From Candidatus Saccharimonadota bacterium (GTDB lineage Bacteria > Patescibacteriota > Saccharimonadia > Saccharimonadales > UBA10212): a stretch of 42,330 nt of DNA. The stretch spans positions 1-42,330 of the forward strand of contig JACPKG010000008.1 in NCBI GenBank assembly GCA_016187175.1, given 5' to 3'. The notes beneath the pieces were generated by a model. That model saw only the letters and a program-made list of their open reading frames with translations. It made no database searches and was not told where the DNA came from. Positions 1-9,070 of the stretch are shown in pieces (positions within the stretch are counted from its first letter, which is position 1; each line of letters starts with the position of its first letter). A program made the position numbers and the translations under genes.

Positions 1-2531
1 AGGATATATCCGGCAGTAAACTAGGCGGTAGTATCAGTTACTACGACCGCACCGGCCAGACGCTGCTTTGGCAAGATTACGACGCTATCAAGCGGGTACC
101 GGTAGCGGGCACGGAAATTTCACAGTTTATCAAGGATGCTACAGTAGCGGTAGAAGACCGTGATTTTTATAAACACCGTGGTTTTGATATTAAGGCCATC
201 AGCCGGGCCGCCTTTAATGATATTTTTCACCGCGGGGCTAAACAAGGCGGCTCAACTATTACCCAGCAGCTAGTAAAACTCAACCAGGACTGGACCAATC
301 AAAGAAGTATCGGCCGTAAAATTAAGGAAGTAATTTTGGCCGTTGAACTGGAACGGACCTATACCAAAGATGAAATATTAACCGGCTATCTAAACGTCGC
401 GCCTTATGGCGGTGTCGATTACGGCGTCCAGGCGGCAGCGGCCGATTATTTTCACAAATCGGCCAAAGAACTGAACTTGGCAGAATCAGCCATGTTAGCT
501 GCTATACCGAAGTCTCCAGCCATTTATTCTCCTTATAATAAAGAGTTCTTTGATCGCGAGGCCTTTATCGGCCGCTATAACTATGTGCTCGATTCTATGG
601 TCGAAATCGGTAAGCTAACCAAAGATCAAGCCGAGGAAGCCAAAAAGGTTGATATTTTAGCAGCCGTGCAGCCTCAGCAGACCAAATTCGCCGGCATTCG
701 CTCTCCTTATTTCGTGCTAGCAGCTAAAAACGAGTTAAGCCGAAAATTTGTACCGACTGGCGGCAGCGGCTCAACCAAAATTGGCGGCTGGAAGGTAATA
801 ACTAGTATGGACCTAAAACTACAGGAACTAGCTGAACAGCAGGTCCAAAAAGGTCTAGTCCAGGTTAAGCGCCAGGGCGGCGACACGGCAGCTTTGGCCG
901 CCGAAGACGTCCAAACCGGCCAGATGGTAGCTCTGGTTGGTGGCGTCGACTTCAACAATCCGGAGTTTGGCCAGATTAACTACGCTCAGACTCCTATACC
1001 TCCAGGATCCAGTTTTAAGCCATATGACTATGCCGCACTAATCGAAAATAGTACCAATGCCGGCGCCGGTTCGGTTTTATACGATATTCAGCAACCATTG
1101 CCGGGTTACCCCTGCACCAACAAGGCCAATCCGCGTCAGGGCGGCAACTGCCTGCAAGACTATGACTTCCGGTACCCCGGCCCCTTATCGCTACGCTATG
1201 CCCTTGGTGGCTCACGGAACATACCGGCGGTCAAGGCTATGCTTATTACTGGCGTTGACAAAACCATCAAAACAGCCGAAGCCATGGGTCTAAGAAGTGG
1301 GTACAAGTGTTACGCAGACACAGCTCTGACGCAGACCACGCAGTGCTACGGCGCTTCGGCTATCGGCGACGGTGCTTTTTTGCATCTGGATGAGCATGTC
1401 AATGGTTTTGCTACGCTGTCGCGCCTAGGCAATTATTTACCCCAGACCTATATCATGAAGATACAAGATGCCGCCGATAAGACAATTTACGAATGGAAAC
1501 AGCCTAAGGCCGAGCAGGCGCTCAGACCCGAGACCGCCTATATCGTAACGAATATGGTTTCAGATACGAATGCCAGCTACTTGGCTGGCGGACGACCAAA
1601 ACCGCAGCGCTATAATGGCTGGAGTTTCGGCATCAAGACTGGTACGACCAACGACGCTAAAGACGGCCTGATGATGGGTTTTTCTACCAAATACGCCGCA
1701 GGCGTCTGGGTTGGCTATCATAGCCGCCAAAAAGCCATGAGCGGCTTTATGGAAAACATGACCCAACCGATATTGACTGGCTGGATGAATTCCGTGCACA
1801 AAGATATCAAACCTGTCAACTGGACTGAACCGCCTGGCCTGCAGCGTTTGCCGGCCTTCGTCGTGACCGGTCATGTCGGCGTTGGCTCGGTCGAACCAAG
1901 CCCCAGCACAGAGATTTACCCCTCATGGTATAGGCCTAAAGGTGCGTCTAGTTCACAAAATTCGGTAGTTGATAAGGTTTCTAACAAACTGGCGACCAGC
2001 TGCACGCCCGAGCTGGCCAAGCAAAAGATTTCTGGTAACACCAATGCCGATCAATTTTCAATTGATATTTTCTATGGCGCTAATGCGGCCGCCGGTGCCA
2101 ATACCAGCTCAGCAGATGACGTCCATAACTGCAGCGACCAAAAACCGACTATAACCTTGACTAGTAGTAGCAGTAGTGACGGCACATATACTTTGACTGC
2201 CACAGCTACAGCTGGCACTCATCCTTTCAGCGAGGCCTCCAGACCGCAGTTCCCTGGCACTATTAATTTCTTGGTCGACGGCCAGAGCCTAAAATCCTTC
2301 AGTGATCTAACGGAATCACCAAGTACCCGCTCTTTTACTTACAAACCATCTGAAGGCAACCATAGTGTTAGCGCCCAAGTTATTGATAGTGTACTTTATG
2401 ATTCTAGTAGCGAAACGTTAACTATCACCTATATTCCGCCGGCCACCACAACTCCCACACCAGCCCCAACACTGCCCGTCAATCAAGGCAATGGGCGGGG
2501 TGGCGGCAATGGCAACGGTAACGACGACTAA
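1..2531 (+). CDS. Class A penicillin-binding protein (PBP1A-like), 5' truncated by the window
   Basis: Bifunctional peptidoglycan synthase: a GT51 glycosyltransferase polymerises glycan and a transpeptidase cross-links it outside the membrane. The frame is open from base 3, so the N-terminus (including the membrane anchor) lies upstream; the TTG at 336 is internal. GT51 motifs EDRDFYKHRGFD (about nt 153) and GGSTITQQLVK (about nt 246) are visible. The transpeptidase shows SSFKP (about nt 1008, catalytic Ser), SRN (about 1213) and KTGTT (about 1635). After the enzyme domains comes a Ser/Thr-rich stretch, a beta-rich region resembling a bacterial Ig-like domain (about nt 2140-2440), and a Pro/Thr then Gly/Asn-rich tail. 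The stop overlaps the convergent radA stop by 3 nt, so no room remains for a terminator. Confidence 0.95.
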   Translation, partial: DISGSKLGGSISYYDRTGQTLLWQDYDAIKRVPVAGTEISQFIKDATVAVEDRDFYKHRGFDIKAISRAAFNDIFHRGAKQGGSTITQQLVKLNQDWTNQRSIGRKIKEVILAVELERTYTKDEILTGYLNVAPYGGVDYGVQAAAADYFHKSAKELNLAESAMLAAIPKSPAIYSPYNKEFFDREAFIGRYNYVLDSMVEIGKLTKDQAEEAKKVDILAAVQPQQTKFAGIRSPYFVLAAKNELSRKFVPTGGSGSTKIGGWKVITSMDLKLQELAEQQVQKGLVQVKRQGGDTAALAAEDVQTGQMVALVGGVDFNNPEFGQINYAQTPIPPGSSFKPYDYAALIENSTNAGAGSVLYDIQQPLPGYPCTNKANPRQGGNCLQDYDFRYPGPLSLRYALGGSRNIPAVKAMLITGVDKTIKTAEAMGLRSGYKCYADTALTQTTQCYGASAIGDGAFLHLDEHVNGFATLSRLGNYLPQTYIMKIQDAADKTIYEWKQPKAEQALRPETAYIVTNMVSDTNASYLAGGRPKPQRYNGWSFGIKTGTTNDAKDGLMMGFSTKYAAGVWVGYHSRQKAMSGFMENMTQPILTGWMNSVHKDIKPVNWTEPPGLQRLPAFVVTGHVGVGSVEPSPSTEIYPSWYRPKGASSSQNSVVDKVSNKLATSCTPELAKQKISGNTNADQFSIDIFYGANAAAGANTSSADDVHNCSDQKPTITLTSSSSSDGTYTLTATATAGTHPFSEASRPQFPGTINFLVDGQSLKSFSDLTESPSTRSFTYKPSEGNHSVSAQVIDSVLYDSSSETLTITYIPPATTTPTPAPTLPVNQGNGRGGGNGNGNDD

Positions 2532-3880
2532 TCTTTTTCCAAAAAAGTGTTTAGGGCGCTGCGAACATTGCTGACCGGTAACAAAAAGGCTGGTTTTTTG
2601 CCGCTGCGAACAGTTGGTCCGATGGCGGCTTCAAAACCCAGTTTTTTGGCTTCGGCGAGACGCTTTTCTAGATACGGAACGTGCCGGACTTCGCCGGAGA
2701 GACCCACTTCGCCAAATACCACAGCGTTCTTTTTAAGCTGCATACTTTTGGCGGCACTGGCGACGGCCATGCAGACGGCCAGGTCAGCCGCCGGTTCGCT
2801 CAAGCGGATGCCGCCGACGATATTCACATAAATGTCACGGTCGGCTAATTTTAACTTGGTGCGGCGCTCCAGCATGGCGATTAATAAATTGACGCGGTTT
2901 AAATCTATACCGCTGGCCGTCCGTTTGGGGTAGCCGTAGCTGGTACGGTTCACTAAGGCCTGAATCTCCACTAGCAGCGGCCGGCTGCCTTCCATGGTAG
3001 CGTGCACAATCGAGCCGTCACTGACTTGCCGTTCGGCTAACAACGCTTCTGAAGGATTATTCACCGGCTGCATGCCTATCTCAGTCATTTCAAAAATGCC
3101 GGCTTCGGTCGTGGCCCCGTAACGATTTTTGCTGGCCCGCAGTATCTTAAAGCCGCCAGCCTGTGGCGAATCTCCTTCCAATTGCAAAACCACATCTACG
3201 ATATGTTCCAAAACTTTGGGACCGGCTATAGCACCTTCTTTGGTAACATGGCCAACTAAAATCAAGGCTGTGTTAGTTGCTTTAGCGGCCGTTGCTAGCA
3301 ATTGCGTGCTGCCAGTTATTTGGCTGATGGACCCGGCCGCCGAAGTCAATTCATTGACTGCTATGGCTTGCACCGAGTCAACTATTACGACGTCAAAATC
3401 ACCGCTGGTAATAGTGGTGGCAATATCGTTGGCGACATTGGATACGGCCAACTGTAAAGCTTTATGCTGAGCACCGAGCCTCTCGGCTCGGGACGCTACC
3501 TGGCGGGCCGATTCTTCGCCGCTGACATACAGAACTCTGTTGTTTTTCGAAGTGTTATAGGCGATTTGCAGCAGCAACGTGCTTTTGCCAATGCCCGGCT
3601 GGCCGGCTAGCAAATTAACGCTGCCGGCGACCAAGCCGCCACCGAGAACTTCGTCAACGTCGTCCAGTCCGGTTTTAAGACGTGGCGTTTTTAAGCTGGC
3701 GGCAGCCGTAACTGATTCTAGCTTTAACTTATGGCCGCTGGATTTAGGACTCAGGCTAGAAACATCCACCTCTTCCTGCAAGCTGTTCCACTCGCCACAA
3801 GTCTGGCAGCGTCCCGTCCAAGTCAAACTGGCCGCCCCGCAATTTGAACAAACATACCTAATTCCTGGTTTTTTTACCAC
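2528..3880 (-). CDS. radA: DNA repair protein RadA (Sms)
   Basis: RecA-like ATPase that promotes branch migration in recombination and repair. The 450-aa protein has the N-terminal four-cysteine zinc finger (CSNC...CQTC, residues 11-31), the Walker A motif GQPGIGKST near residue 93, the RadA-specific KNRYG motif near residue 252, and a C-terminal Lon-protease-like domain. Length is typical of the family. The start is GTG: the upstream frame closes after three codons, and an extended -10 box lies 6 nt before the GTG, so the message is probably leaderless. It ends tail to tail with the penicillin-binding protein gene. Confidence 0.96.
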   Translation of the reverse strand: MVKKPGIRYVCSNCGAASLTWTGRCQTCGEWNSLQEEVDVSSLSPKSSGHKLKLESVTAAASLKTPRLKTGLDDVDEVLGGGLVAGSVNLLAGQPGIGKSTLLLQIAYNTSKNNRVLYVSGEESARQVASRAERLGAQHKALQLAVSNVANDIATTITSGDFDVVIVDSVQAIAVNELTSAAGSISQITGSTQLLATAAKATNTALILVGHVTKEGAIAGPKVLEHIVDVVLQLEGDSPQAGGFKILRASKNRYGATTEAGIFEMTEIGMQPVNNPSEALLAERQVSDGSIVHATMEGSRPLLVEIQALVNRTSYGYPKRTASGIDLNRVNLLIAMLERRTKLKLADRDIYVNIVGGIRLSEPAADLAVCMAVASAAKSMQLKKNAVVFGEVGLSGEVRHVPYLEKRLAEAKKLGFEAAIGPTVRSGKKPAFLLPVSNVRSALNTFLEKD

Positions 3881-3886
3881 AGATTT

Positions 3887-3896
3887 AGTCTATCAA
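3887..3896 (-). promoter_or_regulatory. Extended -10 promoter of radA (leaderless)
   Basis: On the minus strand TTGATAGACT is followed by 6 nt and then the GTG start codon of radA. Transcription would begin at the start codon itself. There is no ribosome binding site to explain initiation otherwise. Confidence 0.5.
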
Positions 3897-3913
3897 CTAA
3901 GTAAGCACGCAGT

Positions 3914-4798
3914 CTAACGCTGAGATTTGAGAAGCTCCTGAACAAAAGCCTGTACCGTTGGACCGAGTAACTTAATTTCCCTCAGATGACCCGATCTATA
4001 AAGCTTCTCTAATGTTTCTAGATTCATACTTAGGCTTTCTGATTCTGAGGCATATGGATCCTGCCAGGCAGGCCTATAGGAGCTGGGATTATAGTTTTCG
4101 CCAATGCGGATGACTTCAAGAAGTTCATCATCAATAGTCATTTTGCCTTGTTTCTCTAGCGGGACATCTATTTCTCCCACATTGGTTTTACGCATTAACA
4201 TTGACCATAAATAGCCAACTGCGCGAGAACTTAGCTCTGGATGTTCCCTAACAAAGTGCTTCATATCAATATAAGTAGCATATTGCAATATTTCACTCTC
4301 GGCTTCAGGAGCTGGAGACTCTACGACAGCAACTTGGGCATGACCGATAACAAAAGTTGCGCAAGCATATGGCAGCCTATCACGCGTTCTTACAAAAAGT
4401 GTATCTTGTTCTTGATCATTAACTACAGTATAAAAACCCGCACCTTCGTCGCTGTCTTTATCAAGCCGTGGGTATTCTCCTGCTCCTGCATCAACTTCAG
4501 GCATCTCCTTAGCGATTCGTTCCGCAACTTTTTGGAATGCTTCAAGAGCTCTAGTTTCCCCTTCTTTGTCCGGATCTGGAACCATAAAATCCATGCTGGC
4601 TTCCTCTACTGGTACCAGCTTGACTATTCCGAACAATGCATCTGCTGATGATGAGCCATGATAATTTACAACCTCTGCCCATCGAGGGATATTATAACTC
4701 GCATCAACAATAGCCAGACGTCTTCCGTGACCTGACTTTTCTAAAGCCCTTAATGCATCGCCATCTAGCCCTCGGTCAATACTTTTTAATGGTGGCAT
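3914..4798 (-). CDS. RbsD/FucU-family (sugar mutarotase-like) protein with C-terminal extension
   Basis: The first ~160 residues match the layout of RbsD/FucU pyranase/mutarotases, which interconvert anomers of ribose or fucose. An LKSID start, LRALEKSGHGRRLAIVDASY (residues 16-35, with the GHG histidine and the following Asp of the family), a middle FYTVV segment, and LPYACATFVIGHAQV (compare the family PYxNxxLxxGV end) are all present. FucU and RbsD are ~140 aa; here residues ~160-294 form an extra acidic, helical region that I do not recognise. The start is supported by GGAG 9 nt upstream. The family call is by eye from motifs, so substrate is unknown. A short palindrome (4060-4072) lies in the C-terminal region. 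Confidence 0.6.
   Translation of the reverse strand: MPPLKSIDRGLDGDALRALEKSGHGRRLAIVDASYNIPRWAEVVNYHGSSSADALFGIVKLVPVEEASMDFMVPDPDKEGETRALEAFQKVAERIAKEMPEVDAGAGEYPRLDKDSDEGAGFYTVVNDQEQDTLFVRTRDRLPYACATFVIGHAQVAVVESPAPEAESEILQYATYIDMKHFVREHPELSSRAVGYLWSMLMRKTNVGEIDVPLEKQGKMTIDDELLEVIRIGENYNPSSYRPAWQDPYASESESLSMNLETLEKLYRSGHLREIKLLGPTVQAFVQELLKSQR
4060..4072. repeat. Short palindrome inside the RbsD/FucU-like gene
   Basis: CCTGCCAGGCAGG is a perfect palindrome. It encodes the SYRPAWQD stretch of the C-terminal extension. It resembles the GC-rich palindromic repeats found in nusA and dnaE in this window, but is shorter, so the relationship is tentative. Confidence 0.35.
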
Positions 4799-4862
4799 AC
4801 GAATCTCCTATTCAAGCAAAGGATATATTAAATCGCCTTTTTTGCAAGCATGAGCGTAATAG

Positions 4863-5840
4863 TTAGCGGACGGTTTGGGCTTGCAGGCGGGTATCGATGG
4901 CACCGTATAGTTGACGTAACTCGCCAGCAACAGCGTTGTATTGTTCGACAAGGCTGTTGTACCTCTCTACATCTCGTTTGTACCGGGTAACCCCAGCGTT
5001 ATAGGTGTCAACTGACGCATTATATGATGCCACTTGGTTGTTATAAGTCTCGATTTGATTTGAGTTTCGCAGTGAATCCAGTCTCGCCTCTTCCGATTGC
5101 AGCCTAGCCAGCTGATCCTTCAGGTTAGTTTCCTGAGCATCGATGTTGGCCTTCAGATCCTTGATTTGAACTTCATACTGCTCGGCCTTGGTTCTGCGGT
5201 TAGTGAACTCACCTTCGTATTTTTGCGAAAAGGCCACAACCGCCGCCCGGTTGCTAAAGTAACGGCTGTAGTAATCTTCGAGAGTACGGGGTAAAGTTGG
5301 AATTTCCGTACCAAAAATTGAGTGCATTTCGTTAAGCAGATCATTCGGCTCGGTCTTTTTGTAAGCTTCGATTGTTGCTTTTATTCGCTCATCACTCAGA
5401 TGGTTCTGATAGTAATCTTGTAGTAAGCCGTGGACGTATTTTTTGTCTTTGGAGCTTAGACGGTCATAGGCTGCATGGAGCATCTCATGGGCTGAGGTGA
5501 CTTCTTCAATACCGCCTAGGCGCTCGTCTTGAACGTCATAAACGTAAATGCCTGCTTGGGTCGGATGATAACAGCCTAAAATGATGGTCTGCTCAGCCGC
5601 CGAACAGTTTTGGCGAAAGCTATTGGTGTCGCCCAGCAGTTGCGGATGGTTGACATAAAAAATCCGCCTGGCTTTATCGTTCATCGTCCCGGCATTAGCC
5701 AGGGCGACAACGGCCTGCGGCGGATCATAGTCACGAAGTTTGGCCCAATCATAAATATTTTGCCGCTGCCAAAAACCAATAATCGGCAAAGCTAGCAAAC
5801 TGGCTGTCAAAACCAGGCTAACGATCCTTTTTCGACTCAT
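4863..5840 (-). CDS. Membrane-anchored HExxH-motif protein with C-terminal coiled coil
   Basis: Unrecognised 325-aa protein. Residues 6-23 form a hydrophobic segment after a basic start (MSRKR), typical of a signal anchor that places the rest outside the membrane. Residues 118-122 are HEMLH, the zinc-metallopeptidase HExxH signature, in the context TSAHEMLHAAYDRLS. A Glu in NEMHSIFGTE about 50 residues later could be the third ligand. Residues ~205-320 are a long heptad-like, Gln/Asn/Tyr-rich coiled coil. A zincin-like cell-surface protease is a reasonable hypothesis, but the motif alone does not prove activity. Its promoter is divergent to the next gene and appears leaderless. Confidence 0.75.
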   Translation of the reverse strand: MSRKRIVSLVLTASLLALPIIGFWQRQNIYDWAKLRDYDPPQAVVALANAGTMNDKARRIFYVNHPQLLGDTNSFRQNCSAAEQTIILGCYHPTQAGIYVYDVQDERLGGIEEVTSAHEMLHAAYDRLSSKDKKYVHGLLQDYYQNHLSDERIKATIEAYKKTEPNDLLNEMHSIFGTEIPTLPRTLEDYYSRYFSNRAAVVAFSQKYEGEFTNRRTKAEQYEVQIKDLKANIDAQETNLKDQLARLQSEEARLDSLRNSNQIETYNNQVASYNASVDTYNAGVTRYKRDVERYNSLVEQYNAVAGELRQLYGAIDTRLQAQTVR

Positions 5841-5847
5841 TACTTAA

Positions 5848-5857
5848 AGTATATCAA
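5848..5857 (-). promoter_or_regulatory. Extended -10 promoter of the HExxH-protein gene (leaderless)
   Basis: The minus strand reads TTGATATACT, 7 nt and then ATG at 5840. The box has the same TTGATA core as the radA box. It is divergent with the promoter at 5873 in only 45 bp of intergenic DNA. Confidence 0.5.
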
Positions 5858-5872
5858 CAACACCTGAGCGCG

Positions 5873-5878
5873 TATAAT
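5873..5878 (+). promoter_or_regulatory. -10 box TATAAT of the 85-aa ORF (leaderless)
   Basis: A perfect TATAAT is followed by 7 nt and the ATG at 5886, so the mRNA should begin at the start codon. No good -35 is visible. Confidence 0.5.
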
Positions 5879-5885
5879 CTGAGCT

Positions 5886-6143
5886 ATGAGCACCCCATTT
5901 GAAGTAAGACAAGAGTTCAAAGATCAAGTTGCAGCCATCACTGAAGGACAGGGTATAGAGGCAGCGGTAGCACTTAGAAGCCTATACGCACTTTACTTTG
6001 CCGCTAAAGCAACAGCGAATACTGCCGAAAAGGCATTTTTACTGGGCGAAGGATTCAAATTCTCTTTGGGGAATGGAGTCCCTTACCCTGAAGACGAGAT
6101 GATCTTTGCAGATGAAGCCCACAAACACTATCACCCAAAGTAA
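5886..6143 (+). CDS. Small hypothetical protein, 85 aa
   Basis: Not recognised. An 85-aa protein with an Ala-rich amphipathic middle (about residues 22-48) and an acidic, His-containing end (ADEAHKHYHPK). It has no signal peptide and no clear transmembrane span. Support for it being real is a perfect TATAAT placed for leaderless initiation at this ATG, and its position between genes with no competing frame. Function unknown. Confidence 0.5.
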   Translation: MSTPFEVRQEFKDQVAAITEGQGIEAAVALRSLYALYFAAKATANTAEKAFLLGEGFKFSLGNGVPYPEDEMIFADEAHKHYHPK

Positions 6144-6187
6144 TAAATTCGAATTCTATTCCCCACCCCTAGTTCTTCACGCTTATT

Positions 6188-6210
6188 GCTACAAGGATAA
6201 ACCTTGTAGC
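6188..6210. other. Perfect 9-bp hairpin downstream of the 85-aa ORF
   Basis: GCTACAAGG, loop ATAAA, then CCTTGTAGC. It lies 45 nt past the stop at 6143. No U-tract follows on either strand (TTATG on plus), so it is at best a weak terminator or 3'-end stabiliser. Confidence 0.4.
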
Positions 6211-6279
6211 TTATGTAATGGGCGTCTGCCGAGCCCTGATTAGATGTTGTCAAAATACTTAACCCTCCTTCGCTACCAA

Positions 6280-6323
6280 CTTCGCCAAGGCTTCGCTGGT
6301 CAAGAAAGCTTCGGCGGACAGGC
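6280..6323. repeat. Degenerate copy of the GC-rich palindromic repeat
   Basis: Contains TTCGCCAAGGCTTCG and, after a short insert, AAGCTTCGGCGGACAGGC. These match the two halves of the 26-bp repeat in nusA (9339-9364) and its flank. It sits in the gene-poor stretch 6144-6558, which otherwise holds a small hairpin and the rod-like RNA candidate. Confidence 0.5.
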
Positions 6324-6356
6324 AAGTCAAGTATCTACTACGTGGTTGTTAAGCGA

Positions 6357-6553
6357 GCCCCATCTTTTTGAAGACATGTAAGTTGAACCTGAGCAAACAT
6401 GTCAAAAGTACAACTACTATGCTGAGGACTCAGTCGAGCGACTCCATGAGAGTTAGTAAAGAACGAGACCGACCGAAGGGAGTCGTCCGAAGCTGTTGTG
6501 CTCTGTGACAAGTGGCTGCGTCAAGTGAAACTTACGTCGAAAAAAGATGGGGC
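6357..6553. ncRNA. Candidate rod-like structured RNA, ~197 nt
   Basis: The two ends are complementary: GCCCCATCTTTTT (6357-6369) pairs with AAAAAAGATGGGGC (6540-6553). Inside, GTAAGTT pairs with AACTTAC, and TGTCA and GTACAAC pair with TGACA and GTTGTGC. Near the tip CGACTCC pairs with GGAGTCG. The whole thing folds as one long interrupted rod about 197 nt long, the general size and shape of 6S RNA, but I see no diagnostic sequence. It lacks tmRNA, SRP and RNase P signatures. The coding strand is undetermined. An alternative is a decayed inverted-repeat element. Confidence 0.4.
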
Positions 6554-6558
6554 GAGCG

Positions 6559-9045
6559 TTACTCGGGGGATGCGGCGTAGGTCAGCTCGGGTTTTGGAGA
6601 CTTTTTGGCACTGACATTCACCACGTCGCCTTTTTGGTAGCTTTCGTCCAACATGCCAGCGGCAATCGAATCTTCCAGAGTTTCTTGCAGCAAGCGGCGC
6701 ATTGGCCGGGCACCATTCTGGACATCGTAGCCTTGCTCCAACAGATACTCCTTGGCGACCTTGCTGACTTGCAGACCAATACCTTTTTTGACTAAACGGG
6801 CACGTAGATCATCAAGCTGCAGGTCTAGAATCTGCAGGGCGTTTTTTTTGGTCAAAGCGCGAAAGACAATAACTTTATCTATACGGTTTAACAGCTCCGG
6901 TCGCATCAGCTTTTTCAGATCATCCAACACTTTACCTTTGTTGGTATTATGTAGGTCTTCTAGATTGTTAAGGTCCGCACCGGTAGCCGAAAAGCCAAAA
7001 CTGCCTTCTTTTTGCAGCTTTTCGGCACCGATATTGCTGGTCATGATGACGATGGTGTTAGTAAAGTCAATCTTACGACCCTTAGCGTCGCTTAAGACAC
7101 CATCTTCCAGAATTTGCAACAGCATGTTAAAGACATCCGGGTGAGCTTTTTCAATTTCATCAAACAGCACTACACTGTAGGGCTGGCGGCGGATTTTGAC
7201 GGTCAGCTGGCCGCCGTCATCGTAACCAATGTAGCCGGCCGGCGCGCCAACCAAACGGGCAACGGTATGGTGCTCGCCAAATTCGCTCATGTCGATTTTG
7301 ACCAAGGATTCCTCTGAGCCAAAAAATTCCCTGGCCAAGACCCTGGCCAGCTCGGTTTTGCCAACTCCAGTCGGACCCATGAAGATAAAGGATCCGATGG
7401 GCCGTTTTTCACTGGCGATGCCAGAACGTGAGCGCCGGACCGCCCGAGCTACAATGCCTACTGCCTCATCCTGGCCAATGATGTATTTAGCCAGATTCTT
7501 TTCCAGATTAATAAGGTGCTTGGCTTCGCTACGGATAACTTTAGTAACCGGCACGCCGGTTATTCTAGCCACGGTTTCGGCCACATCGTCACTGGTTATA
7601 GTAATTGGCTTACCGGTCTTGTGAGTTGCTTCAAGCTGCTTAATTTGCTCATGTAGCTGGCTAGCTTTCTGCTTTTGCTGGGCGGCCTTTTCATAGTCTT
7701 CGGCTTCCACGGCGTCTTCGATCCGAGTGTTAACCAGTTTTATTTCTTTTTGCAGTTGGCGCAACTGCGGCGGTGTTTTACCCTTGTTGACGCGCAAATA
7801 AGCGGCTGTTTCATCTAGCAGATCGATAGCCTTATCCGGCATATAGCGGTCATTGATATATCGTCGGGCAAAAGCTACGGTGTCGGCTAGCACTTCGTCA
7901 TTAACTTTTACACCGTGGAATTCTTCGTAATGCTTACGCAGGCCCTTCAGAATAGCCAGCGTCTCGGCAACGGTTGTTTCTGGTACCTGTACAGGTTGGA
8001 AGCGACGCTCCAGCGCGGCGTCTTTTTCAACGTAGCGAGTGTATTCGTCGGTTGTAGTGGCGCCAATCATATGGATTTTACCGCGCGCCAAGGATGGTTT
8101 TAGGATATTACCAGCATCCATGCTGCCTTCGGCGGCGCCAGCTCCAACAATTAGGTGCAGCTCATCAATAAAGACAATGGTGGTCTTATCATTTTCCAAC
8201 TCGTTAATGACTTTTTTCAGGCGGTCTTCAAACTCGCCGCGGTATTTGGTGCCGGCGATCATGCCAGCCAGATCCAGAGTAATGATACGTCTATCCAGCA
8301 GGCTGTCGGGTACTTCTTCGTTGACAATACGCTGGGCAATACCTTCGACAATAGCTGTTTTACCAACACCAGGTTCACCGATTAACACTGGGTTGTTTTT
8401 TGTACGGCGATTCAAGATGGTAATGACCCGCTTGATTTGAGCCTCACGGCCGACAACCGGATCCAGCTTGCCCTGGCGGGCGAGATCGGTCATGTCTGTA
8501 CCAAAAAATTCTAAGGCGCTTTTTTTGCCGTTCTTACCACGACGACGACTGGTGCCAGCAGCCCGGTCTTCCTCTTCATACTGCTGGCGGTTCAAAAACT
8601 GTTCGACTTCACCCGACAGTCTATCAACATCAACGTTCATGTCTCGCATCAGTGTGGTGGCTCGGGCATTTTTTTGACTTAAAATACTGTATAAAATATG
8701 CTCGGTGCCGCAATAGTCCTGGTTGAAGTCTTGGGCAATTTCCCAGGCCATTTTTAGAGTCAGTTTGGCCGTTTCGGACAGGCCCTTGCCACCCATACTA
8801 ATAACCAGTGTCTTCGGTGTTAGGTTAAGGGCCAGGCGGGCTCGATCAAGCGTAATGCCCGCGCCTTCTAAAATCTTTGATCCAATCGAGCCTTCTTGCG
8901 CCAGCACACCCAGCAGTAAGTGCTCAGTACCAATATAGGCGCTACCGGAAGCTCTGGCGATGGCATCGGCATGCCTTAAGCTATGCAGAGCGTTATTGGT
9001 TAAATGACTCAAAAATTCTTGAAAATCTGGCGAATTTGGAATCAT
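6559..9045 (-). CDS. clpC: ATP-dependent Clp protease ATP-binding subunit ClpC
   Basis: AAA+ unfoldase that feeds substrates to ClpP (not in this window). The 828 aa contain the double Clp-N repeat (residues ~1-150), a first AAA module with GEPGVGKT, a linker with a UVR-type motif ([11 protein letters not shown]), and a second AAA module with [10 protein letters not shown]. The C-terminal D2 domain and a short tail ending ASPE follow. Length is normal for ClpC. The start ATG at 9045 follows a ~120-nt leader that contains an imperfect inverted repeat. Transcription starts at a promoter overlapped by a CIRCE operator, so HrcA repression and heat-shock induction are expected. Confidence 0.97.
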   Translation of the reverse strand: MIPNSPDFQEFLSHLTNNALHSLRHADAIARASGSAYIGTEHLLLGVLAQEGSIGSKILEGAGITLDRARLALNLTPKTLVISMGGKGLSETAKLTLKMAWEIAQDFNQDYCGTEHILYSILSQKNARATTLMRDMNVDVDRLSGEVEQFLNRQQYEEEDRAAGTSRRRGKNGKKSALEFFGTDMTDLARQGKLDPVVGREAQIKRVITILNRRTKNNPVLIGEPGVGKTAIVEGIAQRIVNEEVPDSLLDRRIITLDLAGMIAGTKYRGEFEDRLKKVINELENDKTTIVFIDELHLIVGAGAAEGSMDAGNILKPSLARGKIHMIGATTTDEYTRYVEKDAALERRFQPVQVPETTVAETLAILKGLRKHYEEFHGVKVNDEVLADTVAFARRYINDRYMPDKAIDLLDETAAYLRVNKGKTPPQLRQLQKEIKLVNTRIEDAVEAEDYEKAAQQKQKASQLHEQIKQLEATHKTGKPITITSDDVAETVARITGVPVTKVIRSEAKHLINLEKNLAKYIIGQDEAVGIVARAVRRSRSGIASEKRPIGSFIFMGPTGVGKTELARVLAREFFGSEESLVKIDMSEFGEHHTVARLVGAPAGYIGYDDGGQLTVKIRRQPYSVVLFDEIEKAHPDVFNMLLQILEDGVLSDAKGRKIDFTNTIVIMTSNIGAEKLQKEGSFGFSATGADLNNLEDLHNTNKGKVLDDLKKLMRPELLNRIDKVIVFRALTKKNALQILDLQLDDLRARLVKKGIGLQVSKVAKEYLLEQGYDVQNGARPMRRLLQETLEDSIAAGMLDESYQKGDVVNVSAKKSPKPELTYAASPE

Positions 9046-9070
9046 AGAAAAATTTTAATCCTTAAAATTT

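Noticed and set aside
707-2154. Antisense and shifted ORFs inside the PBP, radA, clpC, nusA, dnaE and other genes
   Set aside because: They lie opposite or within clearly conserved genes and have no recognisable motifs, promoters or ribosome binding sites.
336-2531. Starting the penicillin-binding protein at the TTG at 336
   Set aside because: The frame is open to the left edge and encodes the GT51 motifs upstream of 336, so the gene is truncated by the window, not started there.
6131-6325. 64-aa minus-strand ORF in the gene-poor region
   Set aside because: Its first half is a translation of the degenerate palindromic repeat; no start signal or family resemblance.
6150-6558. tmRNA, SRP RNA or RNase P RNA in the gene-poor stretch
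   Set aside because: No tag-peptide frame or T-arm for tmRNA, no GGAAG loop for SRP RNA, and no GAGGAAAGTC core for RNase P on either strand.
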